Positions 1 through 7,362 of a stretch of 26,248 nucleotides of DNA are shown one piece after another. The stretch spans positions 5,816 through 32,063 of the forward strand of contig MGVN01000189.1 in assembly GCA_001800515.1 (NCBI GenBank), read 5' to 3'. This DNA comes from Elusimicrobia bacterium RIFOXYB2_FULL_49_7 (lineage in GTDB: Bacteria > Fibrobacterota > OXYB2-FULL-49-7). The position numbers and the translations under genes are program-made. Numbering within the stretch: the first letter of the stretch is position 1; every line of letters starts with the position of its first letter. A model generated the notes under the pieces. That model had not been told where the DNA came from. It saw only the letters and a list, made by a program, of their open reading frames with translations, and did no database searches.

Positions 1-594
1 GGCATACGTAAAAAGACCAAGGAGCGACAGCAGGGTCAGCAGGAGGAAAAGCGGTGCCAGACAGGCGGTGTAGGTGTATTCAAAATAGACTGTGTTGGTG
101 GAGACAAGAATCAGGGACACGACGGCGGTTGCCGTGCCGAAAAGCCGTCGGAGAAGGTAATAGGCGGCCAACAAGGCGCCTGTGCCGCAAAGGGTATTGA
201 CGAGAAGAGCATTCTTCAGGATGTCCGGCCCATTGAACAACCCGGTCAAAGCCACCACCAGGGGATAAACCGGCCCTTCCAGTCCCAGGGTGAGGCGATC
301 GAATCGGCCGGCCAGCAGTGCGCGTATGACCGGTTGGATCCCGGAAAGAAAATGTTCTTCAAAACCGTAGTTGCCGAAATTATTGTAGAAATAGGTGATA
401 CGGTTGGTATAGATGAAGAAAAGCGCGGTAATCAGAAAGGGAAGGAAGAGCAACAGTTCCCGGATGAGTCCGGTCTCGTGCCGAAGTTCATGATAGATGA
501 GTTTCAAGCCGGACCATTGGGACCGAAAGGTCTTTTTGAGCAGAAGCCACTGTTCATCGGGCTTTTGTTTCGGGGCTTTTTTTTGATCCGCCAT
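1..594 (-). CDS. GT-C superfamily (ArnT/PMT-like) membrane glycosyltransferase, N-terminal part
   Basis: The minus strand is open from an ATG at 594 to the window edge, giving about 198 residues with no stop, so the C-terminus lies outside. The first 45 residues are charged and cytoplasmic-looking (starts MADQKKAPKQKP). A hydrophobic segment follows at about 46-62 and a loop with YNNFGNYGFEEHFL. A stretch reads GLEGPVYPLVVAL, then come at least two more membrane helices. This pattern (short first helix, large extracytoplasmic loop, then many helices) fits lipid-linked sugar transferases of the GT39/GT83 type that act at the outer face of the inner membrane. That family call is inferred from topology and composition; the catalytic acidic motif cannot be confirmed. 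No good Shine-Dalgarno is visible. It diverges from the amidohydrolase unit. Confidence 0.6.
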   Translation of the reverse strand, partial: MADQKKAPKQKPDEQWLLLKKTFRSQWSGLKLIYHELRHETGLIRELLLFLPFLITALFFIYTNRITYFYNNFGNYGFEEHFLSGIQPVIRALLAGRFDRLTLGLEGPVYPLVVALTGLFNGPDILKNALLVNTLCGTGALLAAYYLLRRLFGTATAVVSLILVSTNTVYFEYTYTACLAPLFLLLTLLSLLGLFTYA

Positions 595-731
595 GAAGAG
601 GTTTTCTGAAAAGAAAAATAGTCATACGGATGGATAAAAGCCAGTCAATTTTCATTGTGAAGTAGGCAACGCAATGGCGAAATATTTATACTATAGAGTA
701 GTCGACTTCAAACTCAGTGCAGGAGCAAGCC

Positions 732-764
732 ATGCCTATCATCACGACCCCGGCTAACCCATGA
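732..764 (+). CDS. 10-codon upstream ORF (leader peptide) coupled to the amidohydrolase
   Basis: An AGGAG at 721-725 sits 6 nt before an ATG at 732, which opens the peptide MPIITTPANP and stops at TGA 762-764. That stop overlaps the amidohydrolase ATG (761-763) as ATGA. The amidohydrolase frame has its own stop (TAA 755-757) directly upstream and no Shine-Dalgarno of its own. Ribosomes ending the mini-ORF are therefore the obvious source of initiation. The arrangement is seen directly; that it is translated and couples the downstream gene is inference. Confidence 0.5.
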   Translation: MPIITTPANP

Positions 765-1624
765 AACTGGATTGTCATATCCATATTCTGGAGGGTAAGT
801 CGGACCGGGCGGATTTTCGGAAACGACTGAAAGCGAGCGGTTTGGATGGAGGGGTCCTGATTTCCCCGCCGCCTCCTTGTTTTCCCACCCTCTGCCGGCC
901 CCAACCTGCGGAAGTGCGGCTCAAGCAGCTCCTGTTTTGGACAACGGGAGCTCCTCATCTCTATCCTTTTTTTTGGGTGGATCCGCTTGAAAAAGGGGCG
1001 CTTCATCAAGTGGATAAGGCCGCGGTATCGGGTGTCAGCGGTTTTAAAATCATCTGTGATCATTTTCCGCCGGGCCATCCCAAGGCGATGGCGGTTTATC
1101 GCCGGATTGCCTCGCACAACAAGCCCATCCTTTTTCATTCCGGGATCCTATGGGACGGGAAGTCCTCTTCCTCTTTCAATCGACCGGGGGAATTCGAAGC
1201 GCTTCTGGAAATCGATCGCCTTCGTTTCGCGCTGGCCCATCTTGCCTGGCCGTGGTGCGACGAACTGATTGCCGTATACGGAAAATTTCAGAGTGCCTAT
1301 GCTTTGCGCAAGGAACTCTCCGTGGAAATGTTTATGGACATCACGCCCGGGACCCCGCCTTTGTTCAGGCAAGAGGCGTTGACAAAATTGCTTAAGACCG
1401 GTTATGATGTGGAAAACAATGTGATGTTCGGATCGGATTGCCGAACTAATGTGTATAATAACGATTGGACCCTTTCCTGGTTGTCGCGGGATCGGGCGAT
1501 TTACCGGAAACTGCGTATTCCCGCAAGAATCGTATCTAAAATCCACGGGGAAAATCTGCTTCGTTTTCTGGGACTGAAAAAGGGGTTACTCCGTCGAACC
1601 GGGTTGCGGCCCGGTGAATATTGA
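761..1624 (+). CDS. Amidohydrolase-family metal-dependent hydrolase (TIM barrel)
   Basis: This 287-aa protein has the ligand set of the amidohydrolase_2 family (PF04909-like). It shows HxH at H6/H8 at the end of strand 1, a Lys in GFKII (K96), H126 in ILFHSG, H160 in LAHLAWPW and a strand-8 Asp in FGSDC (D226). Such enzymes are cytosolic and hydrolyse or decarboxylate cyclic or carboxylated substrates; the substrate cannot be read from the sequence. No signal peptide is visible. The last ~20 residues after FLGLKK are basic and probably disordered. ATG 761 is the first possible start because an in-frame TAA lies two codons upstream. It has no Shine-Dalgarno and overlaps the end of the 10-codon ORF. 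It is probably transcribed alone, as a hairpin lies between it and ricT. Confidence 0.8.
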   Translation: MKLDCHIHILEGKSDRADFRKRLKASGLDGGVLISPPPPCFPTLCRPQPAEVRLKQLLFWTTGAPHLYPFFWVDPLEKGALHQVDKAAVSGVSGFKIICDHFPPGHPKAMAVYRRIASHNKPILFHSGILWDGKSSSSFNRPGEFEALLEIDRLRFALAHLAWPWCDELIAVYGKFQSAYALRKELSVEMFMDITPGTPPLFRQEALTKLLKTGYDVENNVMFGSDCRTNVYNNDWTLSWLSRDRAIYRKLRIPARIVSKIHGENLLRFLGLKKGLLRRTGLRPGEY

Positions 1625-1672
1625 ACAGTGCAGCAAAACCCGTTTCCGGTCCATGAATCAATCGATTATATT

Positions 1673-1690
1673 ATATTATTGTAATAATAT
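1673..1690. repeat. 18-bp AT-rich palindrome upstream of ricT
   Basis: ATATTATT-GT-AATAATAT is a perfect inverted repeat with a 2-nt centre, about 50 nt before the ricT start. It could be an operator or part of an AT-rich promoter, but no regulator can be assigned. It partly overlaps the following hairpin. Confidence 0.35.
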
Positions 1691-1720
1691 GCCTCCCCTA
1701 TTGTGTACAGAGGCATTTTA
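1689..1720 (+). terminator. Possible hairpin terminator between amidohydrolase and ricT
   Basis: ATGCCTC (1689-1695) pairs with GAGGCAT (1710-1716) across a 14-nt loop, followed by a short T run and AT-rich sequence. The 7-bp stem and large loop make it a weak terminator. It might instead be a leader structure of the ricT operon. Confidence 0.35.
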
Positions 1721-1736
1721 AATTTAAGGAAATATC

Positions 1737-2630
1737 ATGGCCGATGACATAATGCCTCTTGAGCCGACGGATGTGCCTGTTTCTCTACCGGTCGAGGAAT
1801 GGACTGACCCGGAGCTCTATAAGTCTCCTAAAGATGACCGTCTGACCGTGGAAGTCACCTTTCGCGGTTACAAAAAGATTTTCTATCACGTTAATCGTCG
1901 GGCAGAGATACATCTCCATGATTCCGTTGTTGCCGACGTTGACAAAGGCCATGATTTGGGCCGTGTTACACTGACCGGGCACTTGGCGGAACTGAAAAAA
2001 GGGATGACCGACGGTCACAACATCATCCGAAAGGCCACCCCGGACGACCTGGCTAAACGGGAGCGGTTAAATGAGGACGAAAAAGCGGCCTTTAAGGTGG
2101 GCAATGAGCGGATTGCCGCGCGCAATTTGGACATGAATCTGGTGGAGGTCGAAAAACAATTCGACGAATCCAAAATGATTTTTTATTTTCTGGCCGAGCA
2201 ACGTATCGATTTCCGTGAGCTGGTCAAGGAATTGGCCGGTATTTTTAAGACACGCATCGAACTTCGTCAAATAGGCGTTCGCGACGAGGCCAAACGGGTA
2301 GGCGGCATCGGTGTTTGCGGTCTGATGCTCTGTTGCTCCTGTTATCTGAAGAATTTTGAACAGATTTCCACCCAGATGGCCCGGGTGCAGCATTTGGCCA
2401 TCAATCAGAGCAAGCTCTCCGGGTCTTGCGGCCGTCTTAAATGTTGTCTTAAATATGAACTTGCCTTTTATGAGGAGATGAACCGTTTAATGCCGGAGAT
2501 GGGCAGTACCATTGTGACGGCAAAAGGACCGGCCACTGTCACCGGCTTGAACGTGCTGCAGAATCTGGTTAAAGTCCGTTATGCTGAAACCGGGACCGAG
2601 GAGCAGATTGCCCCTCCGGCCAAGACATAA
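1737..2630 (+). CDS. ricT: PSP1-domain protein RicT/YaaT
   Basis: This 297-aa soluble protein carries the PSP1 C-terminal domain. The family is marked by a cysteine cluster, here C194, C199, C200 and C202 in GVCGLMLCCSC, plus C231, C236 and C237 in GSCGRLKCC. In Bacillus, RicT/YaaT with RicA and RicF forms an Fe-S-containing complex that stimulates RNase Y mRNA processing and phosphorelay output. No ricA or ricF is seen here, so the role in this organism is open. The first ~30 residues (acidic, proline-rich) precede the domain. The start is supported by TTAAGGAA about 6 nt before ATG 1737. It lies 50 nt before metG, and ricT next to metG is an arrangement I recall from other bacteria. Confidence 0.88.
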   Translation: MADDIMPLEPTDVPVSLPVEEWTDPELYKSPKDDRLTVEVTFRGYKKIFYHVNRRAEIHLHDSVVADVDKGHDLGRVTLTGHLAELKKGMTDGHNIIRKATPDDLAKRERLNEDEKAAFKVGNERIAARNLDMNLVEVEKQFDESKMIFYFLAEQRIDFRELVKELAGIFKTRIELRQIGVRDEAKRVGGIGVCGLMLCCSCYLKNFEQISTQMARVQHLAINQSKLSGSCGRLKCCLKYELAFYEEMNRLMPEMGSTIVTAKGPATVTGLNVLQNLVKVRYAETGTEEQIAPPAKT

Positions 2631-2680
2631 ACCCGACTTGCAGTGTCTTATCCGGTGACGCCGGGTTAGGAAAAAGGACA

Positions 2681-4315
2681 ATGGAAAGAACCCTGGTAAC
2701 CGCAGCATTACCCTATGCCAACGGCCCGCTGCACATCGGCCATATTGCAGGCGCCTATCTGCCCGCGGATGTTTACGTCCGCCACTGCCGTGCTCAGAAA
2801 CGGGACGTGGTCTTCATTTGCGGTACGGATGAGCACGGCGTACCCATCACCCTGGCTGCGGAAAAACGCAACATCACCCCCAAGGCCTTTGTGGACGAAG
2901 TCCACAACCAAATGGAGACCACCTTTGCGCGGTTGGGCATCTCCTTTGACAATTTCTCGGGTACGGCCCGTCCCAATCATTATGCGATCACCTCGGATTT
3001 TTTTCTGACACTGGACAAAAAAGGGTATCTCGAAAAAAAGAGTTTACACCAGCTCTACTGTCGCCATTGCGCCCGTTTTTTACCCGACCGTTACGTGGAA
3101 GGGAGTTGTCCCCGCTGCAAACAACCCGGTGCGAGGGGTGACCAGTGCGAAAAATGCGGCAGCGACCTTGACCCGACCGAACTGCTTTCCCCTTTGTGCA
3201 AGATTTGCGGTCAAGTGCCGATATTGAAGGAGACCTTCCATTGGTTTCTGAAGCTGTCGGTCTTTGAAAAACCGCTTACCGATTGGCTGGAGTCCAAAAA
3301 AGCGCTGTGGAAAGAGAATGTGATCCATTTCTGCGAAGGGTTATTGAAGGCGGGCTTGCCGGATCGTGCCATTACGCGGGACATGGAATGGGGCGTGCCC
3401 GTGCCGCTTCCCGAAGGCAAGGGCAAGGTGATTTACGTCTGGTTCGATGCGCCCATCGGATATATTTCCGCCACCCAGGAGTGGGCGGCCCGAAAAGGGG
3501 AACCCGATCTCTGGAAGAAATATTGGCGGGATCCGGATGCCCGCCTCATCCATTTCATCGGCAAGGACAACATCGTCTTCCATTCCATCATGTGGCCGGC
3601 CGTGCTGATGGGCGTATCCGGTTATGTGCTGCCCACCCATATTCCGGCCAACGAATTTCTGAATCTCGAAGGGGAAAAAGTGAGCACCAGCCGGGGGTAT
3701 GCCATCTGGGTTCATGAGTTCCTGGAGGATTTTCAGGCGGATTCGCTCCGTTATTACCTGGCCTCCATTGCCCCGGAAAGCAAGGATGCCGATTTTTCCC
3801 TGAAGGAATTTCAAGCGGCGCACAATAATGAATTGGCCGATATTTTAGGTAACTTTGTCAATCGAACCGTCACGTTTGCTCACAAGTATTTCAATGGGAC
3901 GATGCCGTCGGCCGCCCCGGATGCGGAAAGCGAAAGAATTTTTATCGCCATTCAAAAATGCACTGCGGATTTGGCTGACGCGTTTGATCACTTCCAGGTG
4001 CGCAAAAGCTGTGTCCTGCTCCTGGATCTCTGCCGTGAGGCCAATAAATACTTCAATGACCGCGCTCCTTGGAAGAGCCGCAAAGATAACCTGCCTCACT
4101 GCGGAGAGACGGTGCGGGTTTGTCTTCATCTCATCCATGCCTTGTCTACGCTATGCGTTCCCCTTTTGCCTTTTACCGCGGAAAAGATGGCCGCCCTTTT
4201 TCCGCAATCGCTGGCGGAGGGTTCACCGGTGGGCTCTGTCGGCATTCTTTTTGCCAAGATAGAAGATGAACAGATTGATAAATGGATTCAAATACTTCGG
4301 GCGCTGAAAAAATGA
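2681..4315 (+). CDS. metG: Methionyl-tRNA synthetase
   Basis: This class I synthetase charges tRNA-Met. The HIGH motif is intact at 18-21 (PLHIGH). The connective domain has four CxxC pairs (C127/C130, C143/C146, C156/C159, C173/C176), the two-knuckle zinc form. The KMSKS loop reads KVSTS at 333-337 (GEKVSTSRG). The anticodon-binding helical domain follows to residue 544. The C-terminal EMAP/Trbp111-like tRNA-binding domain found in E. coli MetRS (about 677 aa) is absent, which is common. AGGA lies 6 nt before ATG 2681. Its stop overlaps the next gene as ATGA, so it is operonic with the lipid kinase-like gene. Confidence 0.96.
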   Translation: MERTLVTAALPYANGPLHIGHIAGAYLPADVYVRHCRAQKRDVVFICGTDEHGVPITLAAEKRNITPKAFVDEVHNQMETTFARLGISFDNFSGTARPNHYAITSDFFLTLDKKGYLEKKSLHQLYCRHCARFLPDRYVEGSCPRCKQPGARGDQCEKCGSDLDPTELLSPLCKICGQVPILKETFHWFLKLSVFEKPLTDWLESKKALWKENVIHFCEGLLKAGLPDRAITRDMEWGVPVPLPEGKGKVIYVWFDAPIGYISATQEWAARKGEPDLWKKYWRDPDARLIHFIGKDNIVFHSIMWPAVLMGVSGYVLPTHIPANEFLNLEGEKVSTSRGYAIWVHEFLEDFQADSLRYYLASIAPESKDADFSLKEFQAAHNNELADILGNFVNRTVTFAHKYFNGTMPSAAPDAESERIFIAIQKCTADLADAFDHFQVRKSCVLLLDLCREANKYFNDRAPWKSRKDNLPHCGETVRVCLHLIHALSTLCVPLLPFTAEKMAALFPQSLAEGSPVGSVGILFAKIEDEQIDKWIQILRALKK

Positions 4316-4971
4316 GCCCTCCGGTCGAGAACGGGCTCAAGATTGAATTGAAGCGAAAAGGCATTCATCTTTTCGCCCTCATCATTCCGGTCGGCCTTTT
4401 CTTGTTTCCGGCTTCCTTTTCCCTGCCCCTTTTGTTCTCGGTTACCGTGCTCTTTTTGCTGGTTGACTTGCTGAGACTTTATTTTTTGCCGGTCCGTGGT
4501 CTTTTTCTGCGGTTTTTCTCCTCCCTGCTTCGTCCGCATGAAGCCTACCGTTTTACCGGTTCCACGGCGCTTCTATTATCGGCTTCGGCGTGCACGGCCG
4601 GCTTTCTCTGTTTGAATCGTGAAACGGTTCTTCTGCCGCTTCAGCGTATCGCACTTTTCTACGTGTTTTCCTTTCTCATTCTCGGGGATGCGGCTGCCGC
4701 CGTGTTCGGCAAACGATTCGGTCGCCGGAAAATTCTGGGTCAAAAGAGCGTGGCGGGAAGTGTCGCTTGTTTCATCACCTGTCTTCTCATTGCCGGGATG
4801 AGTGTGCCGCTGGTTCATCCGACGGCCGGTTTTTTCTTCCCGATTCTATTCACCGCCCTGCTGACCACCTTTCTGGAAGCGCTGCCCTTCCGTCTGGATG
4901 ACAATCTTTTAGTGCCGCCCGTGACTTGTCCCGTCTTTTATATCCTGATAGCCCGGGGAGGTCTGGCATGA
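4312..4971 (+). CDS. CTP-dependent dolichol/phytol kinase-like integral membrane protein
   Basis: This 219-aa polytopic membrane protein (six or seven helices) belongs to the SEC59/DGK1/VTE5 family. It opens with an amphipathic ELKRKGIH segment. A TGSTALLLSA helix is followed by the signature LGDAAAAVFGKRFGRRKI...KSVAGSVA and then EALPFRLDDN. Family members phosphorylate isoprenoid alcohols or diacylglycerol with CTP, suggesting recycling of polyprenol carriers or lipid phosphorylation; the substrate is not known. I chose ATG 4312, which overlaps the metG stop as ATGA. An in-frame ATG at 4282 would add 10 residues inside metG. The 3' end overlaps the TPR gene as ATGA, so metG, this gene and the TPR gene are probably co-translated. 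Confidence 0.8.
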   Translation: MSPPVENGLKIELKRKGIHLFALIIPVGLFLFPASFSLPLLFSVTVLFLLVDLLRLYFLPVRGLFLRFFSSLLRPHEAYRFTGSTALLLSASACTAGFLCLNRETVLLPLQRIALFYVFSFLILGDAAAAVFGKRFGRRKILGQKSVAGSVACFITCLLIAGMSVPLVHPTAGFFFPILFTALLTTFLEALPFRLDDNLLVPPVTCPVFYILIARGGLA

Positions 4972-7067
4972 AAATCCTCATGCTCCTGGTTATTCTGGTT
5001 GCCGCGCTGTCGGCCAAAAATCTATCCCTGGGTTTTTTGGATATCCAATATCAGGGGGACGACGGCGGCAAAGCTTGGATCGGCTCCTTTTTGGAGGAGG
5101 CGCTCCGATATGATCTGTCTGCCCAGGAAAACGTCTCCGTTTTACCTGCGTGCCAGATGGCCATCCACCGGCGCAATCACAAGAAAGGCAATAAGCCTTC
5201 CGATATCTATCTGTTCGGGGCCGTGCTGGATTTCGATTATTTTATTTCCGGTGATTTCAATCTGTCCGGTAAACGGGTACGGGGAAGTCTGTCGCTCTGG
5301 AATCTCCGCAAACAAAACCGCAAAGAAATTCCTTTTTCCGGTCCGGAGGACAGTTTGTTTGATTGTGCGGCTCGCACCGCCCGCGAGCTGATCGCTTTAC
5401 TGGTGCCCGAACAGTCTTTTGTGATGCCGGTGCTTCCCTGTCAACGCTCTGAAACCTTCGGTGTTTTTGCCAAAGCGGTCCGGGCAGATGCGGAAGGGCA
5501 GCTGCCCGAAGCGCTTTATGGTGCGCAACGTGCCCTTGAACTGGAGCCCGCTTTCCGTCTCGATCAGTTGTTGCTCATCGATCTTCTGGTTGAAGCCGGG
5601 GATCCGTCCGCTGCGCTTTCGGAATCCGAAAAAGCCGTCAAACTTTTTCCGGATGACTGTCTCTGCCGGGCCAAGAATGCGTTTCTGTTGTCCCAGGTGG
5701 GACGGGTCGATCGGGCCGTCAAACTGGTCCGCGAGATGAAGGGCGAATGCGGAGCGAATAGCGATTTCAACGAAGCGGCCGGACGCATCTATCTGCGGAG
5801 CGGATTTTATCCCATTGCGATATCCTTCTTTGTCAAGGCTATTACAAAATGCCCGGGCGTGACCGGGCTGTATGCCGGATTGGGTAAAGCCTATCTCTAT
5901 TCCGAAAACGGTGCTAAAGCGGTCGACATTTTAGAGTTAGCGGTCCGGTTTGAGCCCGACAATCTGGACTACCTTAATCTGTTGGCGCTTGCTTATCGTA
6001 ATAACGGCAACATCAGTCAGGCGGTTAAGATTCTCGAGGAAGCCTCTGTCCGAACATCCGGCAATCTTCCGGTTCTTTTAACTCTGGCTTCCTGTTATAC
6101 CCGCCTCGGCTGGCATAAAAAGGCCTTTCAAATCCTTGAACAGGGGCTGCTGTGGTATCCGAATTCACCGGATTTGCTGTCCAGTATGGGCGTGGTCTAC
6201 ATGGAATCCGGCGATTTTCCAAAAGCCGATGATTATTTAAAGCGGGCACTGGTTCTGAATCCCAAGGGGCGCTCTCTTTTGAACAATATGGGAGTGCTGT
6301 TGATGAAGAAAAATGATTTGAAGGGCGCGGAAGCGTATCTTCAGAAAGCCATTGATGCCGGCGAACCGGAGGCGGACGTTTTCTTCAACCTGGGCCTGGT
6401 CGAACAGCGGTTGGGGAATATCGCTCAAGCGGAAAAAAACCTTCTGCTGGCGCTTGAGACCGCGCCGGGTAATAAAGAGACGCGTCGGCGGCTCATCGAA
6501 CTGTATCAGGAAAAGAAGGAACCGGACAAGGCCCTTTCCATGTTATCCGAATTGATTGCCCTTGATCCGCAGGACTACCCGTCCAAAATGGCGTATGCGC
6601 GGCTTTTAACCGGATTGAACCGTGACGAAGAAGGTATCAGCGTCCTCGAGGATGTGGTGAAGAATAATCCCGGGAACAAGGAATATCTTTTTTCTTTGGC
6701 CGAAGCGTACGCCCGAATCGGCTGGTATGATGTGGCTATCCTGAAGCTTGAAAAAATCATTTCTGAAAACAATAAAAACTGCGATTTCCTTTCCCTCTTG
6801 GGCCGGTTATATTATCTGAAAGCCACCGGGGGTCGCAAGACCGCTGACGAGCTTTGCGGTAAGGCATTGTATACCCTGAAAAACGCCTACCAACTGGATC
6901 CGGCTCATCCTCAAGCGCTATTTTGGTACGCCAAGGCATTGGATCACTGTAAAAAAGATGTCGAAGGTGCTCGAGCGCTTTTTCAGCGTTGCTTGGACAA
7001 AGAACTGCCGCCGGAATTGAAAAAAGAGGCTGCTGAGTATGTCAAGCGGAGATCGGGTATCCGGTAA
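4968..7067 (+). CDS. Exported TPR-repeat protein
   Basis: This 699-aa protein starts with a likely signal peptide (MKILMLLVILVAALSA). About 130 residues follow with alternating strands and helices, including a segment like FGAVLDFDYFISGDFNLSG. That resembles the domains which precede repeats in TPR adenylate-cyclase-like or CsgG/FlgO-type envelope proteins. From about residue 155 to the end it is nearly all tetratricopeptide repeats, with recurring A-(4)-LE-(3)-A-L-x-P cores such as AQRALELEP, KRALVLNPKG and LLALETAPG. It is probably a periplasmic scaffold; the partner is unknown. ATG 4968 is preferred over upstream 4926 because GGGGAGG lies about 5-6 nt before it, it begins the signal peptide, and it overlaps the previous stop as ATGA. 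Confidence 0.8.
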   Translation: MKILMLLVILVAALSAKNLSLGFLDIQYQGDDGGKAWIGSFLEEALRYDLSAQENVSVLPACQMAIHRRNHKKGNKPSDIYLFGAVLDFDYFISGDFNLSGKRVRGSLSLWNLRKQNRKEIPFSGPEDSLFDCAARTARELIALLVPEQSFVMPVLPCQRSETFGVFAKAVRADAEGQLPEALYGAQRALELEPAFRLDQLLLIDLLVEAGDPSAALSESEKAVKLFPDDCLCRAKNAFLLSQVGRVDRAVKLVREMKGECGANSDFNEAAGRIYLRSGFYPIAISFFVKAITKCPGVTGLYAGLGKAYLYSENGAKAVDILELAVRFEPDNLDYLNLLALAYRNNGNISQAVKILEEASVRTSGNLPVLLTLASCYTRLGWHKKAFQILEQGLLWYPNSPDLLSSMGVVYMESGDFPKADDYLKRALVLNPKGRSLLNNMGVLLMKKNDLKGAEAYLQKAIDAGEPEADVFFNLGLVEQRLGNIAQAEKNLLLALETAPGNKETRRRLIELYQEKKEPDKALSMLSELIALDPQDYPSKMAYARLLTGLNRDEEGISVLEDVVKNNPGNKEYLFSLAEAYARIGWYDVAILKLEKIISENNKNCDFLSLLGRLYYLKATGGRKTADELCGKALYTLKNAYQLDPAHPQALFWYAKALDHCKKDVEGARALFQRCLDKELPPELKKEAAEYVKRRSGIR

Positions 7068-7143
7068 AATCGTTGACAATCACCTCTTGCTTTGTGCTTG
7101 AATTGACCTTTGGGGTTATCCTATTTTACAATAGGAGCGTATC

Positions 7144-7362
7144 ATGCTATTGTTGAAAAATATCATCCTGAATCCTAATCGGGAAGTGCGGCCGGCGGTT
7201 GTCACATTGTGTGTGGCATTCCTGATTTTAGTGCTGACCTTTTCAATTTTTCAGACAAGCCTTCTGGTTATGTCGGCTTTTGATATTGCCGCGCCGGTAT
7301 GGCTGGGAGATTTTCTGACCCACTCGGCGAATCAGATAATGGACACCTTTTATGGCCGTTGA
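7144..7362 (+). CDS. Small membrane protein, 72 aa, upstream of histidine kinase
   Basis: I do not recognise a family. A basic N-terminus (LLLKNIILNPNREVRP) is followed by one long hydrophobic segment at about 17-42 and a short extracytoplasmic tail ending in ANQIMDTFYGR. AGGAG at 7133-7137 lies 6 nt before ATG 7144. It overlaps the kinase start by 11 nt (7352-7362), which implies coupled translation. Because the kinase itself has only one N-terminal helix and almost no extracytoplasmic part, this protein is a candidate accessory sensor or anchor; that role is inference. Confidence 0.65.
   Translation: MLLLKNIILNPNREVRPAVVTLCVAFLILVLTFSIFQTSLLVMSAFDIAAPVWLGDFLTHSANQIMDTFYGR

Noticed and set aside
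334..609. 91-aa plus-strand ORF near the left edge.
   Set aside because: It is antisense to the truncated membrane glycosyltransferase, whose frame has convincing membrane helices.
1653..1721. 22-codon ORF starting MNQSII before ricT.
   Set aside because: No ribosome site, AT-driven codons, and it overlaps the palindrome and hairpin.
7073..7132. TTGACA at 7073 and TTGACC-N18-TACAAT at 7103-7132 as promoter for the kinase unit.
   Set aside because: The first has no -10 at proper spacing; the second would start RNA after the AGGAG of the 72-aa gene.
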